Part shown: positions 1 to 9,719 of the stretch, in pieces
Layout: every line of letters starts with the position of its first letter
Position numbering within the stretch: the first letter of the stretch is position 1
Assembly (NCBI GenBank): GCA_020796225.1
Contig: CM036758.1
Span: 71,708,366 to 71,772,365 of the forward strand
DNA length: 64,000 nucleotides
Source: Arion vulgaris
Lineage: Eukaryota > Mollusca > Gastropoda > Stylommatophora > Arionidae
Direction of reading: 5' to 3'
Translations under genes and position numbers: made by a program
The notes under the pieces: model-generated
Seen by the model: the letters and a program-made list of their open reading frames with translations, nothing else
The model's database searches: none
Told to the model about the DNA's origin: nothing

Positions 1-405
1 GACGATATTTATGAAACTATCATCATTGGGTCGACGATATTTATAAAACTATCATCATTGGGTGGACGATATTTATGAAACTATCATCATTGGGTCGACG
101 ATATTTATAAAACTATCATCATTGGATCGACGATATTTATAAAACTATCATCATTGGGTGGACGATATTTATGAAACTATCATCATTTTGTAGACGATAT
201 TTATGGAACTATCATCATTGGGTGGACCATATTTATGAAACTATCATCATTGGGTCGACGATATTTATGAAACTATCATCATTGGGTCGATGACATTTAT
301 GAAACTGTCATCATTGGGTCGACGATATTTATGAAACTATCAATGGATGGATAGATGAAACTATCAATGGATGGATAGATGAAACTATCAATGGATGGAT
401 AGAAG
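1..405. repeat. 32-bp minisatellite with a 24-bp sub-array at its end
   Basis: About eleven copies of a 32-bp unit (GACGATATTTATGAAACTAT then CATCATTGGGTC) run from the window edge to about 343. Copies differ by single substitutions such as ATGAAA/ATAAAA and GTC/GTG. From about 337 the array changes to three copies of a 24-bp unit carrying AATGGATGGATAGAT. The left end lies outside the window. Confidence 0.95.
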
Positions 406-718
406 GAAGGAATGTTGATTGTTATTGTATCGACAAGGATATCACATCATGTTCCCACATCCAAGATGGAATGATGTAATCGATTTCCAACAGTATCGCT
501 GGACATAATAGTACATTATCATCATCATCATCATGTACCCGTGAGCTTGTACAGGAACCTTACAATAACAAAGATCACATTACAATTCAGTGAAAAATGT
601 TAATAATACTGATATTCCTTAGTTTTAAACTTAACCCTTTCACTCCGTAATTATTGTTACTTTCCAACGCATTTATATTGTAGTGTATACTCAAATCACC
701 AGTATATCGACTTTGTGT
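406..718. other. unassigned intronic sequence
   Basis: No coding or repeat family is recognised here. It contains a short (ATC)n run near 509-530 and the motif TTAACCCTTTCACTCC at about 632, which resembles the ends of TTAA-flanked MITEs elsewhere but has no visible partner end. Confidence 0.5.
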
Positions 719-730
719 CATCCTTAGAAA

Positions 731-938
731 TTTTTTTAAATTCCGATCCAGAAGCACTTGAGCTTTCAGCTCTTCGGCTCGGTGCGATGGACATCGTAAC
801 CCTTCGGTTCGGTGTCACGAACACCGTAAATCTGGAGAACCTGTGGCTTTTCTGCCAACCCGCGGAATTGAACCCACACTCATAGAGGGCTTGTCACACC
901 GTTGTCCAACGCGCTACGAACACGCTGGGCAGGCGGAC
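731..938 (-). mobile_element. SINE-A copy with target-site duplication
   Basis: This 208-bp minus-strand copy carries a tRNA-like head at its right end (CAGCGTGTTCGTAGCGCG, then the B-box-like GGTTCAATTCC) and a body ending GCTTCTGGATCGG followed by a short A run at its left end. It is flanked by a 12-bp duplication, CATCCTTAGAAA at 719-730 and CATCCTAAGAAA at 939-950, with one mismatch. At least eight other copies occur in the window. It is noncoding; mobilisation would depend on a LINE in trans. Confidence 0.9.
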
Positions 939-950
939 CATCCTAAGAAA

Positions 951-1280
951 TACAGCGAGCCAGGATATCGCCTCAAAAAGACGAAGGGGTTAACTTGTAA
1001 CATAATATAACCTTAATTTAACACGTTGTGTTGTTTTAAGAATGAATTAGTTTATATACAACAACACTGAAATGCGAGGATCACGTGACAATTGTGGTCT
1101 TATTTACTAGAATGTTTACCTCAGCACGTCGGCCGTATGTTTATCGGAGGCCATGGCATAAAGTAAGGCTATTTATAGATATGAAGTAGACGACAGACTG
1201 AATTAGACAATTATTATAAGATTATAGTTTAGACTTCTTCTTTTGTCGTTACACTGCTACCTTTGAGACGAACGCCCTTG
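951..1280. other. unassigned intronic sequence
   Basis: No gene, tandem array or recognised dispersed repeat was found between the SINE-A duplication and the foldback element. Confidence 0.5.
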
Positions 1281-1914
1281 GTTAAGGGGGCACTCTGGTC
1301 TGGAAACTTTTTTGTTGCTTTCATATTAATGTAGAATTTGTATTATAATTTTGAGATATTATGACTTAAAAGAGTAGAAAAGTTTAGTTTTCAAAAATAT
1401 GTCAACGCGTTGCCATGGAAACAATAAAAATGTCGACAAATACAAAATTTCAAATCATTAAGGCTCTGAATGTAATGAATGTAAATGAATTCTGTTTTCA
1501 CTCTTAAGGTGAGCAATTGTAATATCTAAAATATTACACATGCTTTTAAGGATATATTAAATATTAAATTTTTTGAATTTTTGGTAAACACACCCCCAAA
1601 ACAGCTGTTTTTTTACAGAATTTTGAGGGCATTTTTACCCAGAAATTTATAAAAAATGTAATATTTAATATATCATAAAAAGTATGTGTAATATTTTAGA
1701 TATTACAATTGTGCACCTTAGAGTGAAAACAGAATTCATTTACATTCATTAGATTCAGAGCCTTAGGATTTGAAATTTTGTTTTTAGAGACCATTTTGTA
1801 TTGTTTCCATGGCAACGCTTTGACATTTTTTAAAAACAATTGTTTTTCTACACTTCTAATTATAATCTTTCAAAATGGTTATACAAATTTTACATTAATA
1901 TAGAAACAACGAAA
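1281..1914. mobile_element. foldback (long inverted-repeat) DNA element
   Basis: The two halves are inverted copies over about 300 bp each, meeting near 1605. The left arm reads GAATTCTGTTTTCACTC and then TTGTAATATCTAAAATATTA; the same string is read on the minus strand from about 1750. Both arms also share CGTTGCCATGGAAACAAT further out. The left terminus GGGGGCACTCTGGTCTGGAA matches the end of a half-copy at 10600-10960. The right terminus is truncated. No ORF is present, so it is probably a nonautonomous transposon. Confidence 0.8.
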
Positions 1915-2160
1915 ATAGCTTCTTGATTCCCACACTACCGAATAAAAATACAATCAAAATAAACCGAAACATGAAACGTCTGTTCATATGACATTCTGAC
2001 AGCGTCGGTGACATAAGGATAGTTTTTTCTGTGATTTTTAAAAATTCAAATGGCGGTGACGTGAAAGTCTGCTCTGAGGGCGGGAGTGACAATAAGGGAA
2101 CAGTTTAGAACGGTTGAAACGTCTGTTCATATGACATTCTGACAGCGTCGGTGACATAAA
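1915..2160. repeat. 142-bp-spaced direct repeat, degenerate edge of array
   Basis: About 40 bp starting CGTCTGTTCATATGACATTC occurs at about 1977 and again at about 2119. The recurring GGTGACAT motif shows that this is the diverged edge of the 30-bp array that follows. Confidence 0.7.
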
Positions 2161-2660
2161 AGACAGGTTTTTTTTAAAGCAGCGGTGACATCAACATCAA
2201 TTTTTTTACATCGGCGGTGACATCAAGAACAGTTTTTAAATTGACAGTGACATGAAGAGCAATTTTTCAATTGGTGAAAATGACTTTTTAAATTGGCGGT
2301 GACATGAATGGCAGTTTAGAAAAACTAGGGTGACATGAAGGGAGATTTTGAAAACTGGGGTGACATGAAGGGAGATTTTAAAAACTGAGGTGACATGAAT
2401 GGCGATTTTAAAAACTAGGGTGACATGAAGGGAGATTTTGAAAACTGGGGTGACATGAAGGGAGATTTTGAAAACTGGGGTGACATGAAGGGAGATTTTA
2501 AAAACTAGGGTGACATGAAGGGAGATTTTGAAAACTGGGGTGACATGAAGGGAGATTTTGAAAACTGGGGTGACATGAAGGGAGATTTTAAAAACTGGGG
2601 TGACATGAAGGGAGATTTTGAAAACTGAGGTGACATCACAGTTACTTTGACGATGACATA
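2161..2660. repeat. 30-bp minisatellite (TGACATGAAGGGAGATTTTG unit)
   Basis: Roughly eleven well-conserved 30-bp units (TGACATGAAGGGAGATTTTG plus AAAACTGGGG) occupy 2322-2632. Increasingly diverged GGTGACAT-containing copies lie on both sides, so the array centre is homogenised and its edges are old. Confidence 0.95.
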
Positions 2661-2703
2661 AATAGTCGTTTTTAAAACAACAATGTCATGAAATGCAGAT
2701 ACA

Positions 2704-2932
2704 GGGTTTTAAAGCCGAAGAAGTGACTTCATTGCACCGGGTTTTATCCCAAATGGCTCGGTCCTTTCCGCAGAAATGGATGGCCATCTGTCGAGAGTAT
2801 TGCACAATGCAAGAACTCCGTAGCTCCGACAATAATCCTAGGGGTCACCTGTGAACAGAACGGCGCGGTCCGTATTCGAACCCACGATATTCGACTTACA
2901 AGGCAAAGGCTTAACTACTTAGCCACAGAAAG
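2704..2932 (-). mobile_element. SINE-B copy
   Basis: Minus-strand SINE-B: the tail side (TTTAAAGCCGAAG, TGCACCGGGTTTTA) is on the left. The tRNA-like head is on the right, with a partly decayed B box and the A-box region GTGGCTAAGTAGTTAAG. Eleven or so related copies occur in the window. Confidence 0.88.
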
Positions 2933-3230
2933 CCGAAACCCCCGAAACTGGATTTTGAACAGGAATGCCATTTATCTTTGAGAGGTAGTTACTAAGACAG
3001 TCTCCGGAAGAGAAAATTTACCAAGTTTGAGCGCCAGCTGACTGTGCTCTGAGAAAACACTCGTCTGCAGGGATAGGCAATTGGTGCTGTAAGAAGTAAG
3101 GTTGTGGTTCGACTACTGTTTCTGGTAATTTTATGTTTTCCCGGAGACCTTTAATACTTGTTTGTCGTCTTTTCTATTTACCGTATTCATTGTCGCCGGT
3201 GCTTTCCCTTGAGTTCTTGACAAAACAACT
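2933..3230. other. unassigned intronic sequence
   Basis: No gene or recognised repeat family. The segment separates SINE-B from the next SINE-D1 copy. Confidence 0.45.
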
Positions 3231-3511
3231 CCTTATCTTCTTATCTTCTTATCTTCTTCTTCTTCGAACGCTCCATATCGACCACTTGTTAAACCACTCT
3301 GTGTGATTTGTATATGATCTGAGCCTAAGAGCGATTGTACGTTGTGCCAGTTATGCGCCTACAAGTAGACCAGCATATCCGATTTCTGCGATGAGTTTTA
3401 TTTACTAGGGTAGCTGTCATAGTTTCTACATCGATCGCCTCTTACGACATGCCTTGTAGGTCGCAGTGGTACTATTCTTTGCTTCCTTGCGGGTCCCGGC
3501 ACCACACGGGA
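3231..3511 (-). mobile_element. SINE-D1 copy
   Basis: On the minus strand this element has the D head (CCCGCAAGG...AGCAAAGAATAGTACCACTG...CATGTCGTAAGAGGCGA), then the D1 body (CACAAATC..., GTGGTCGATATGGAGCGTTC) and a (GAAGAAG)n tail. The tail lies at the left here as CTTCTTCTTCTTCG. Homologous copies recur throughout the window. Confidence 0.88.
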
Positions 3512-3536
3512 GAAATCAGTACTTAAAGAGACACGT

Positions 3537-3706
3537 CGTTGGGGTTCACGATGACCGTTTTTCGGAGATCTCTTGTATTTTTACCAGAGTTAGAAAGTTC
3601 ATGATTTATGCAATAATCTTCACAGGTGGCGTGTAGTTTCTGCTCAAAGGGACCAAGCTTTATTGGGAAACCCGGTGCAATGAAGGTAGTCCTTCTATTT
3701 TAAACC
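3537..3706 (+). mobile_element. SINE-B fragment (3' body)
   Basis: Diverged plus-strand SINE-B body without its tRNA head. Shared landmarks are GTTCACGA, CAGGTGGCGTG and AACCCGGTGCAATGAAG near 3690. Confidence 0.75.
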
Positions 3707-3724
3707 TTTATTAAAAGAGAAATA

Positions 3725-3945
3725 ATAAACAAGAAATATATGCAGACAGATACAGTACCGTGCGGTATATTTTCTCAGTACGATGCAAGTCTTCGAAATG
3801 TCGTCACGTAAATTTTTTTCTTTCAAATAATCATCAATTGTGAATTTGATTTTCGCTGCTTATGCCGCCCCCTTCCTTACGGTGCCGCCTGATGCGGCCA
3901 CCTCCTTGCATCATAGCGCGGCATGGCCCTGGACAGATTTGTTTA
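3725..3945 (-). repeat. unnamed dispersed repeat, copy 1
   Basis: About 220 bp matching 17512-17716 in opposite orientation. Shared strings include GCTATGATGCA, CCGCATCAGGCGG, GGCGGCATAAGCAGCGAAA and GAAAATATACCGCACGGT. No coding potential or tRNA boxes are clear. It may be a SINE or MITE family; the class is not determined. Confidence 0.7.
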
Positions 3946-4077
3946 TATGAATAACAAATATACAAATACAAACGTGAGCAGTGTGATAGATAAATTATGA
4001 GAGACAGAAAGAAAGATAACATGAAAAGAAAAGACTTACACGGAAAGGAATAGAGTGAAAGGGATAGAATGAGAGAT

Positions 4078-4450
4078 AGAGAGAGAGAGAGAGAAAGAGC
4101 GGCAGAGTGAGGAATGAAAATAACATAGAGAGAAACGAGAGAGGAGGGGGAAGAGAGAGAGGAGGGGGAAGAGAAAGGGGACGAGGGAGTGAGGGAGTGA
4201 GGGAGAAAGAGAGATGCAGTAGGGAGAAGGACCGAGAGATAGATAGAGAGAGAGAGAAGGAGGGGGAAGAGAGAGGGGACGAGGGAGTGAGGGAGTGAGG
4301 GAGAAAGAGAGATGCAGTAGGGAGAAGGACCGAGAGATAGAGAGAGAGAAGGAGGGGGAAGAGAGAGGGGACGAGGGAGTGAGGGAGAAGGGAGAAAGAG
4401 AGATGCAGTAGGGAGAAGGACCGAGAGATAGATAGAGAGAGACATAGAGA
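4078..4450. repeat. purine-rich minisatellite, unit about 91-98 bp
   Basis: Three long units marked by GATGCAGTAGGGAGAAGGAC at 4213, 4311 and 4402 are embedded in GA/GGGA simple sequence. The array begins about 60 bp beyond the splice donor of the exon at 4511-4609, inside the intron. Confidence 0.9.
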
Positions 4451-4510
4451 ATGAGGGTAACGAATTAAGCGAATAAGAGAAACAAATAATTTCAAGAAAA
4501 GTTGACTTAC

Positions 4511-4609
4511 AATATCGTCTTCATTCCATTTCTTCTCCCTGTACACGACAGATGGTACCTTGACCAAAGCTTGTAGTGACTTGGATGTGTCATAGTTGTG
4601 TTTATGAAG
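4511..4609 (-). CDS. RERE: Atrophin/RERE-family exon (ELM2 end to SANT start)
   Basis: A 99-nt phase-0 exon encoding 33 residues, beginning LHKHNYDTSKSLQALV and ending REKKWNEDDI. The acceptor is TCTATTCCCAG and the donor is GTAAGTC, both on the minus strand. It matches the RERE segment between the end of ELM2 (the LHESGYDAGKAL region) and the first residues of SANT (the WTEDEV region). In this family ELM2 and SANT recruit histone deacetylase complexes in the nucleus. The preceding exon (30409-30508) ends NALDT in phase 0, so NALDT joins LHKHNYD as expected for the family. The next SANT exon is not found in 1-4510 and should lie outside the window. The intron on its 5' side is 25.8 kb and packed with repeats. 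Confidence 0.9.
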
Positions 4610-4644
4610 CTGGGAATAGAGACACACAAGCATAATGATGTTTA

Positions 4645-4742
4645 CCCTCATACACATACACATCATCTACACAGAACACATACACATCATCTACATATAA
4701 CACATACACATCATCTACATATAACACATCATCTACATATTC
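4645..4742. repeat. 24-bp CACATACACATCATCTACAT repeat
   Basis: About four short tandem copies of CACATACACATCATCTACA followed by CAGAA or TATAA, close to the splice acceptor of the 4511-4609 exon. Confidence 0.85.
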
Positions 4743-4789
4743 AGAAAATAGATGAGACTGCATTAAAACTATTTGATTGGCAAAATACG

Positions 4790-5103
4790 TAATCACATAG
4801 TACTGTAGTTTTACAAATTACAAAAACAAGGACAAAATACAGCAACGTTTCGACCAGCAAGGCCTTTATCAAGCAAACGAACAACAGGAGTGACACATTT
4901 AAAAAACAAATGGACGACTAAATACAAATGTTTCTAATGAAAATCTGGGAATAAAAACGAATAACGAAATAAATGTAACACAAAAACACACATAAAAACT
5001 AGAAATAGAACGGAAGAGAAATAATGAAAAATCTAGTAAATATATGACTTGAATACATGCAACATATACCCATATAGATTACAAGGCATGGGAAGAGAAA
5101 GTA
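4790..5103 (-). mobile_element. Penelope-like element 3' flank with hammerhead-like core
   Basis: On the minus strand this follows directly after the GIY-YIG reading frame. At 4844-4875 it reads CTTGATAAAGGCC, a short loop, then GGTCGAAACG. That layout resembles the hammerhead ribozyme core (CUGAUGA, stem II, GAAA) known from Penelope-like elements. Position 4797-4840 carries the shared TACTGTAGTTTTACAAA string also found at 11.4, 48.0 and 61.7 kb. The ribozyme assignment is inference: the core is degenerate. Confidence 0.6.
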
Positions 5104-5525
5104 CTAAGAAGCATAGGAATGTAATACGTTGAGCCCACGTGGTCGCAAGGTACCATACAAAGAAGTCAACCGATTCTCCAGAGCAAATCGACTACGATCA
5201 TCCGAGGAACATGATCGGATGGCTGTGACCTGGACATCGTGAGCTCCTAAATGGCCAGTATCATTGAAATGGGTGGATACGGGGGTTACATAGCATTGGC
5301 GTATGTCGCGCAAGTGTTGGGCGAATCAGTCACTGAGCCTCTTGCCTGTCTCGCCAATATAAGCCTTGTTACACCGCTTACAGATAATGGTATAGATAAC
5401 GGGACTCGCATGTGAAACCATCGTCAATAAGAAACGTGGTTAAAGGAAAAAATACAGTACGCGTCTGTATCACATAAGCACACGTGTTGCAACGCCGACG
5501 GCCACACTGGACAGTGCCAAAATGA
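5104..5525 (-). pseudogene. Penelope-like retroelement C-terminus with GIY-YIG nuclease
   Basis: The minus strand encodes, in one frame, CGRRRCNTC, then VIYTIICKRCNKAYIGETGK, then RLSD with an in-frame TGA where an arginine codon would be expected, then FAQHLRDIRQCYVTPVSTHF and a terminal GTLRPRGLN. This is the GIY-YIG endonuclease region of Penelope-like elements: the C-rich lead-in, the IYIGETG signature, a THF/GH segment and a late E...LGTLxPxGLN motif are all visible. The reverse transcriptase is absent. The stop, the 5' truncation and the inverted junction upstream show that it is dead. Confidence 0.85.
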
Positions 5526-5725
5526 GTCTGGATATTGGACTTAAGGCGACTGTGTTATATCTGTCTATCCTTAAGTCAGATCCTGAGACCTGTTCTGTCT
5601 TCCCCAACTATCCTTTGGTGGCTTACAGACGGGACAGAAGTCTTAAGGATATGTTGGTACACAGTCGCCTTAAGTCCAATATCCAGACTCATTTTGGCAC
5701 TGTCCAGTGTGGCCGTCGGCGTTGC
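5486..5725. repeat. inverted repeat joining two Penelope fragments head to head
   Basis: About 86 bp at 5486-5577 and 5640-5725 are reverse complements. Both contain CGCCTTAAGTCCAATATCCA and CAGTGTGGCCGTCGGCGTTG when read outward from the centre. The left arm leads into the minus-strand GIY-YIG frame. The right arm encodes, on the plus strand, FPNYPLVAYRRDRSLKDML and CGRRRC, the linker that normally precedes GIY-YIG in these elements. Two Penelope copies in opposite orientation therefore meet near 5610. Confidence 0.8.
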
Positions 5726-6087
5726 ATCATAGGCCTTTATGATAGACGTTTCGATCATAGCCCTTTATCAAGATAACAAATACAGACACAGAATACTTAA
5801 TAAACTAAAACATAATTCTGACTAAGGATGACAAGAAATCGATACTAGCACATGGACCTGTCTCCAAGAACGTGTTATCTCAAGGCGAATATCGCGTGAA
5901 CTGAATGTTTATTTTCATTTTTAACAATTTTATGTGTTCTTTATTGTATGTACTAGCTTTTATTTACTCCAAGTCTTACATCATTAGTAAGCAATTTCAA
6001 TTCCAATATTGTATCAATCCTAACATATGTCAGCGAGAGTTAGAAAATGACTAAAGATATAGAAAGTAAGTTAAATGCGTTTGATAA
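5726..6087. other. Penelope-derived flank and unassigned sequence
   Basis: At 5745-5775 the minus strand reads CTTGATAAAGGGC, three bases, then GATCGAAACGT, a second hammerhead-like core in the same orientation as that at 4844-4875. No gene is seen in the rest. Confidence 0.5.
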
Positions 6088-6170
6088 TAGATGTCTGTGA
6101 AAATAGATGTCTGTGAAAATAGATGTCTGTGAAAATAGATTTCTGTGAAAATAGATTTCTGTGAAAATAA
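6088..6170. repeat. 16-17-bp tandem repeat
   Basis: Five copies of GAAAATAGATGTCTGT or its GATTTCTGT variant in direct tandem. Confidence 0.9.
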
Positions 6171-6234
6171 TGAACATAAAATGAAAAGAGTTCAGTAGAA
6201 GTGATGAAATCAGAGAAATGTCTGGTCAACCACT

Positions 6235-6450
6235 AGTAAAAACTGTTATAAGAAGGAGAAGATGGAGATATGTTGGACATATCCTGAGTTGAATTGATCA
6301 AAGAATACTAAACCAGGTATTGAGAGACAAAAGGTTCAAGAAAGAGAGGACGGCCTAGATAAACCCTGAATCAAACTTTGCTGAGAGAGACAAGAAATAT
6401 CAGACTAAACTCCGTGGAAGAGATTGAGTTGTGCGGAAATCTACAAATCT
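6235..6450 (+). mobile_element. LINE reverse-transcriptase C-terminal remnant
   Basis: Frameshifted translation gives RRRRWRYVGHIL followed by an arginine/lysine-rich stretch and EEIE. This is the GHxxR...GRPxxTW tail typical of many animal non-LTR retrotransposon ORFs. It is homologous to 40875-41115. Stops and frameshifts make it a relic. Confidence 0.7.
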
Positions 6451-6528
6451 GATCTGGTCAGAGAGGATCAGATCAAATCTGGAGAAAACCGAGGGGAGGC
6501 TGCAGTGATACATAATAAATTGGCGTTT

Positions 6529-6840
6529 AAGGACAAAGACACGCATGTATGGTATCACATAAGCAAACAGAGACATGTATGTATGGTATCACATAAGCAA
6601 ACAGAGACACGTATGTATGGTATCACATAAGCAAGCAGAGACACGTATGTATGTTATCACATAAGCAAACAGAGACACGTATGTATGTTATCACATAAGC
6701 AAACAGAGACACGTATGTATGGTATCACATAAGCAAGCAGAGACACGTATGTATGGTATCACATAAGCAAACAGAGACACGTATGTATGGTATCACATAA
6801 GCAAACAGAGACACGTATGTATGTTATCACTTAAGCAAGC
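6529..6840. repeat. 34-bp minisatellite
   Basis: Nine copies of a 34-bp unit containing CACGTATGTATGGTATCACA and TAAGCAAACAGAGA, with GG/GT and AAACA/AAGCA variants. It ends at the start of a Penelope-flank-like sequence carrying CAACGTTTCGACTATTAG. Confidence 0.95.
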
Positions 6841-6975
6841 AAAAATGAATAATAAAATATCAAAACTAACAAAATCCAACGTTTCGACTATTAGTCTGAG
6901 TGAGTTGCCCAGGATAAAGCGGTATGGAGAAATTATTTGCATGCCATATAGTAAGAACTAAAATCAAGTGTTTGA
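6841..6975 (+). mobile_element. mixed fragment: Penelope-type flank plus LINE tail
   Basis: 6870-6890 carries CCAACGTTTCGACTA, as in the hammerhead-like repeats. It is then joined to GAGTTGCCCAGGATAAAGCG, the C-terminal tail also seen at 41060 and 41195. This is a composite of two truncated elements. Confidence 0.6.
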
Positions 6976-7409
6976 GCCTGCGTTTTTCCCTTGGCAACAT
7001 ATGATTCTGAGACATGGAACATTAACAACGCGGCAGAGAAGATCATTAATACCTTTGAATGCAAATGCTACAGAAGAGTACTTAAAATTTCATGCACAGA
7101 CAAAAAAAACCAAATGCTTTTGTTCTGCAACAGCTTGATATTAAAGAGAGCTGGATAATTATAAAGCATAAAAAAAGGAAAATTAAATATTTCAGACACA
7201 TCAAACAACATGTGTGCCTAGAGAAGATAATTTTGGATGGAATAGTGCCTGAAAGAAGAATGAGAGGAAGACCTAGAAGACGATGGGTGCAGGATGTCAT
7301 TGACGATCTGAGAATGACTGCTGCTGACGTCGGCCAACTTGCACAGAACAGAGAGTTTTTCAGGAATGCTGTCATGGGAGCCAAGTTCCGGAAGGGACAA
7401 GCTACTTGA
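6976..7409 (+). pseudogene. LINE reverse-transcriptase C-terminal remnant
   Basis: Conceptual translation starts ACVFPLATYDSETWNINN, then CYRRVLKIS, and after a frameshift near 7110 continues with LDIKESW, YFRHIKQH, RGRPRRRWVQDVIDDLRMTA and a stop at 7409. The order (YGxETW, CYRRxL, FGHI, GRPRRRW, final helix) is the post-catalytic region of a LINE reverse transcriptase. The closest relative in the window is 51905-52465, which shares ACVFPxATY and AADVGxLA-type endings. It is 5'-truncated and frameshifted. A (GAT)n tail follows at 7411. Confidence 0.85.
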
Positions 7410-7410
7410 T

Positions 7411-7480
7411 GATGATGATGATGATAATGTAACGTATATTGGTACGAGAGAAATATATATATATATATATATCTTACTGA
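7411..7480. repeat. LINE tail (GAT)n and (TA)n microsatellite
   Basis: GATGATGATGATGATGAT immediately follows the LINE stop codon, and a (TA)n run sits at about 7451-7472. Confidence 0.85.
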
Positions 7481-7535
7481 CTAACGATTTGTTTTTGTTG
7501 AAATATATATACAAATTTGACATGACTAGCAAACG

Positions 7536-7765
7536 TGAGACTGTGGTGCAGTGGTTAAACTGTTTTTCTTGCGTTCCGAAGTCAGTGGGTTAGAATTTGC
7601 ATATCGTCGTTCGGTTCCCGATATGTTTTTTCCGGAAATCTCTAGGAGTGTTGGCGGAAGTACGGCGCTAGTGCTTTGTTCAATACTATCGGCAGGTGGC
7701 ACGACATAACTGCTGATAGGAACCGAGCTATATTAGGAAACCAGGTGAAATGAAGTCATTGTGAA
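7536..7765 (+). mobile_element. SINE-B copy, diverged
   Basis: The A-box-like GTGGTGCAGTGGTTAAAC and B-box-like GTGGGTTAGAATT are followed by the SINE-B body landmarks GTGCTTTGTTCAATACT, CGGCAGGTGGCACG and CCAGGTGAAATGAAGTCA. Confidence 0.82.
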
Positions 7766-8215
7766 AAGAAATAAAATGGAAAAAAAAGTGAAAAAAGTAT
7801 TTAAAAAAATGTATTTAAAACAAAAAGAAAGAACTGAAATTTAAAAAATAATATGTAAAAAGAAAGAAAAAAAAGATGAACTAAAGATAACATAAAAATA
7901 TAACAAAATAAAAACTAAAATTAATATAGAAAAGGAAGAAAAAGACAGATCTAAATCAAAAACGAAAGAGAAAAGAATTTCGAAGCAAGAAAAAGTGAGC
8001 AAAAAAAAAAAAAAAAAAAAAGAGAGATAAAAGAACTATAAATTAAAAATAAAGAAGAAAGAGAAAGAACAAATAAAGATCAAATATTTATTAAGAAAAA
8101 TGGAATTCTGAATCAAGAAAACGTTCATAAATCAAAGGAAGAAAAATTTCAAGAAGACGTGGTAAAAGCAAACAGAAATAAGAAAGGAAAGAACACCTAG
8201 ATTAAATCTCTTTCT
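7766..8215. repeat. A-rich low-complexity sequence
   Basis: Strongly strand-biased A/G-rich DNA with AAAAAGAAAGAA-type runs and a 21-A tract near 8001. There is no coding potential. It directly follows the SINE-B tail and may be an expanded and decayed A-rich tail. Confidence 0.75.
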
Positions 8216-9040
8216 TTCTGATCTATCCATACTTCCCGACGCCAAACTTCAACATATTTTTGTTTGTGTAGAAGTCTACGTTCAAGAGAAAAGTCAACCG
8301 TTTCAAAGAAGAAAACAGTATTTAATAAATCTTAACGCGGGTGCAGCATTCTATAAGAACATCTGTTATAAGTGGTTCACACAAAACACTTTTGACTAGG
8401 CTGCAATAAACTCTCCAGAACCCTCATTTCACATTCACTAAGATCTCTCGTACCCCCTTGTCCTACGCCCTAAAAATCGTATTACAGGCAGTAAAGATAT
8501 CTATACAAAAAAACCCATCTCCCTAATTTTTCCCCAGTAATTCCGCCCCTGCCAGATATTTGACCTATTCCAATAACTTTTCTTTATTCTATGCCCCCTC
8601 CCCACATTCTCGCCTTTTTCTCGGTACTCTACCAAATCCGCTTCTGCCAGCGGATATCACAATTCAAAAGAATTTATGACGATGTTGAAGTAATTATATA
8701 TTTTCCTTTGAAGTTAGCAAAGTTCTTCATCATACATATGTTGCTTTGCTTCATCGTTTCAGCGGCCTGGAACCCAAAACGGCCACGTTTATTGCAAGAA
8801 AAATTAAATGTGAGCAGAAGAGTTGATGTTTCATTAGTTACCGGATAGACCATCCTTTAACCCTTTCATCAACAGTCTAGGTCACGCCTATGCTTTGAAG
8901 CACGGGACAGGTATTGATGAAAATTGTAGAAGTGAAGTTGTTAAACCTGAGTAAATGGGAACATGATGAAAGTTAGGTTTAGGTTGGAAGATTATAGGAG
9001 GTTTGAGAGAGGAGAGAATTATATGTGGTGTTAATAAGAG
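8216..9040. other. mostly unassigned; possible SINE-F 3' fragment
   Basis: 8455-8505 (CTTGTCCTACGCCCTAAAAA, then ATTACAGGCAGTAA) resembles the 3' end of SINE-F at 24715-24755, suggesting a truncated plus-strand copy. An 85-codon open frame at 8591-8848 has no recognisable motif and is probably chance. Confidence 0.4.
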
Positions 9041-9630
9041 AAAGAACAGGTAGATAAGAGATGAGTGTTAGAGAAAGTTGAAGTAGATGAGAGGCTAAAG
9101 AAGGAGAACGTTGAAGTAGATGAGAGATGAGTAAGAGAAAGTTGAAGTAGATGAGAGGCTAAAGAAGGAGAACGTTGAAGTAGATGAGAGATGAGTAAGA
9201 GAAAGTTGAAGTAGATGAGAGATGAGTAATGAGAGATGAGAGGCTAAAGAAGGAGAACGTTGAAGTAGATGAGAGATGAGTAAGAGAAAGTTGAAGTAGA
9301 TGAGAGATGAGTAATGAGAGATGAGAGGCTAAAGAAGGAGAACGTTGAAGTAGATGAGAGATGAGTAAGAGAAAGTTGAAGTAGATGAGAGATGAGTAAT
9401 GAGAGATGAGAGGCTAAAGAAGGAGAAAGTTGAAGTAGATGAGAGATGAGTAAGAGAAAGTTGAAGTAGATAAGAGACTAGAGAAGGAGAACGTTGAAGT
9501 AGATGAGAGGCTAGAGAAGGAGAACGTTGAAGTAGATGAGAGATGAGTAAGAGAAAGTTGAAGTAGATGAGAGGCTAGAGAAGGAGAAAGTTGAAGTAGA
9601 TAAGAGATGAGTGTTAGAGAAAGTGGAGAT
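9040..9630. repeat. composite GTTGAAGTAGATGAGAG minisatellite
   Basis: Two interleaved modules alternate: GTTGAAGTAGATGAGAGATG with AGTAAGAGAAA, and GAGGCTAAAGAAGGAGAAC. They form higher-order blocks of about 60-100 bp. The strand bias is purine-rich throughout. Confidence 0.93.
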
Positions 9631-9719
9631 AGTGGTTCAATTTAGTATTAGAAAATTGTGTTTTTTCCTAGTGCCCTCAAGCACCGGTATAATTATTTAC
9701 CATATTTAACAGTCTAGAC

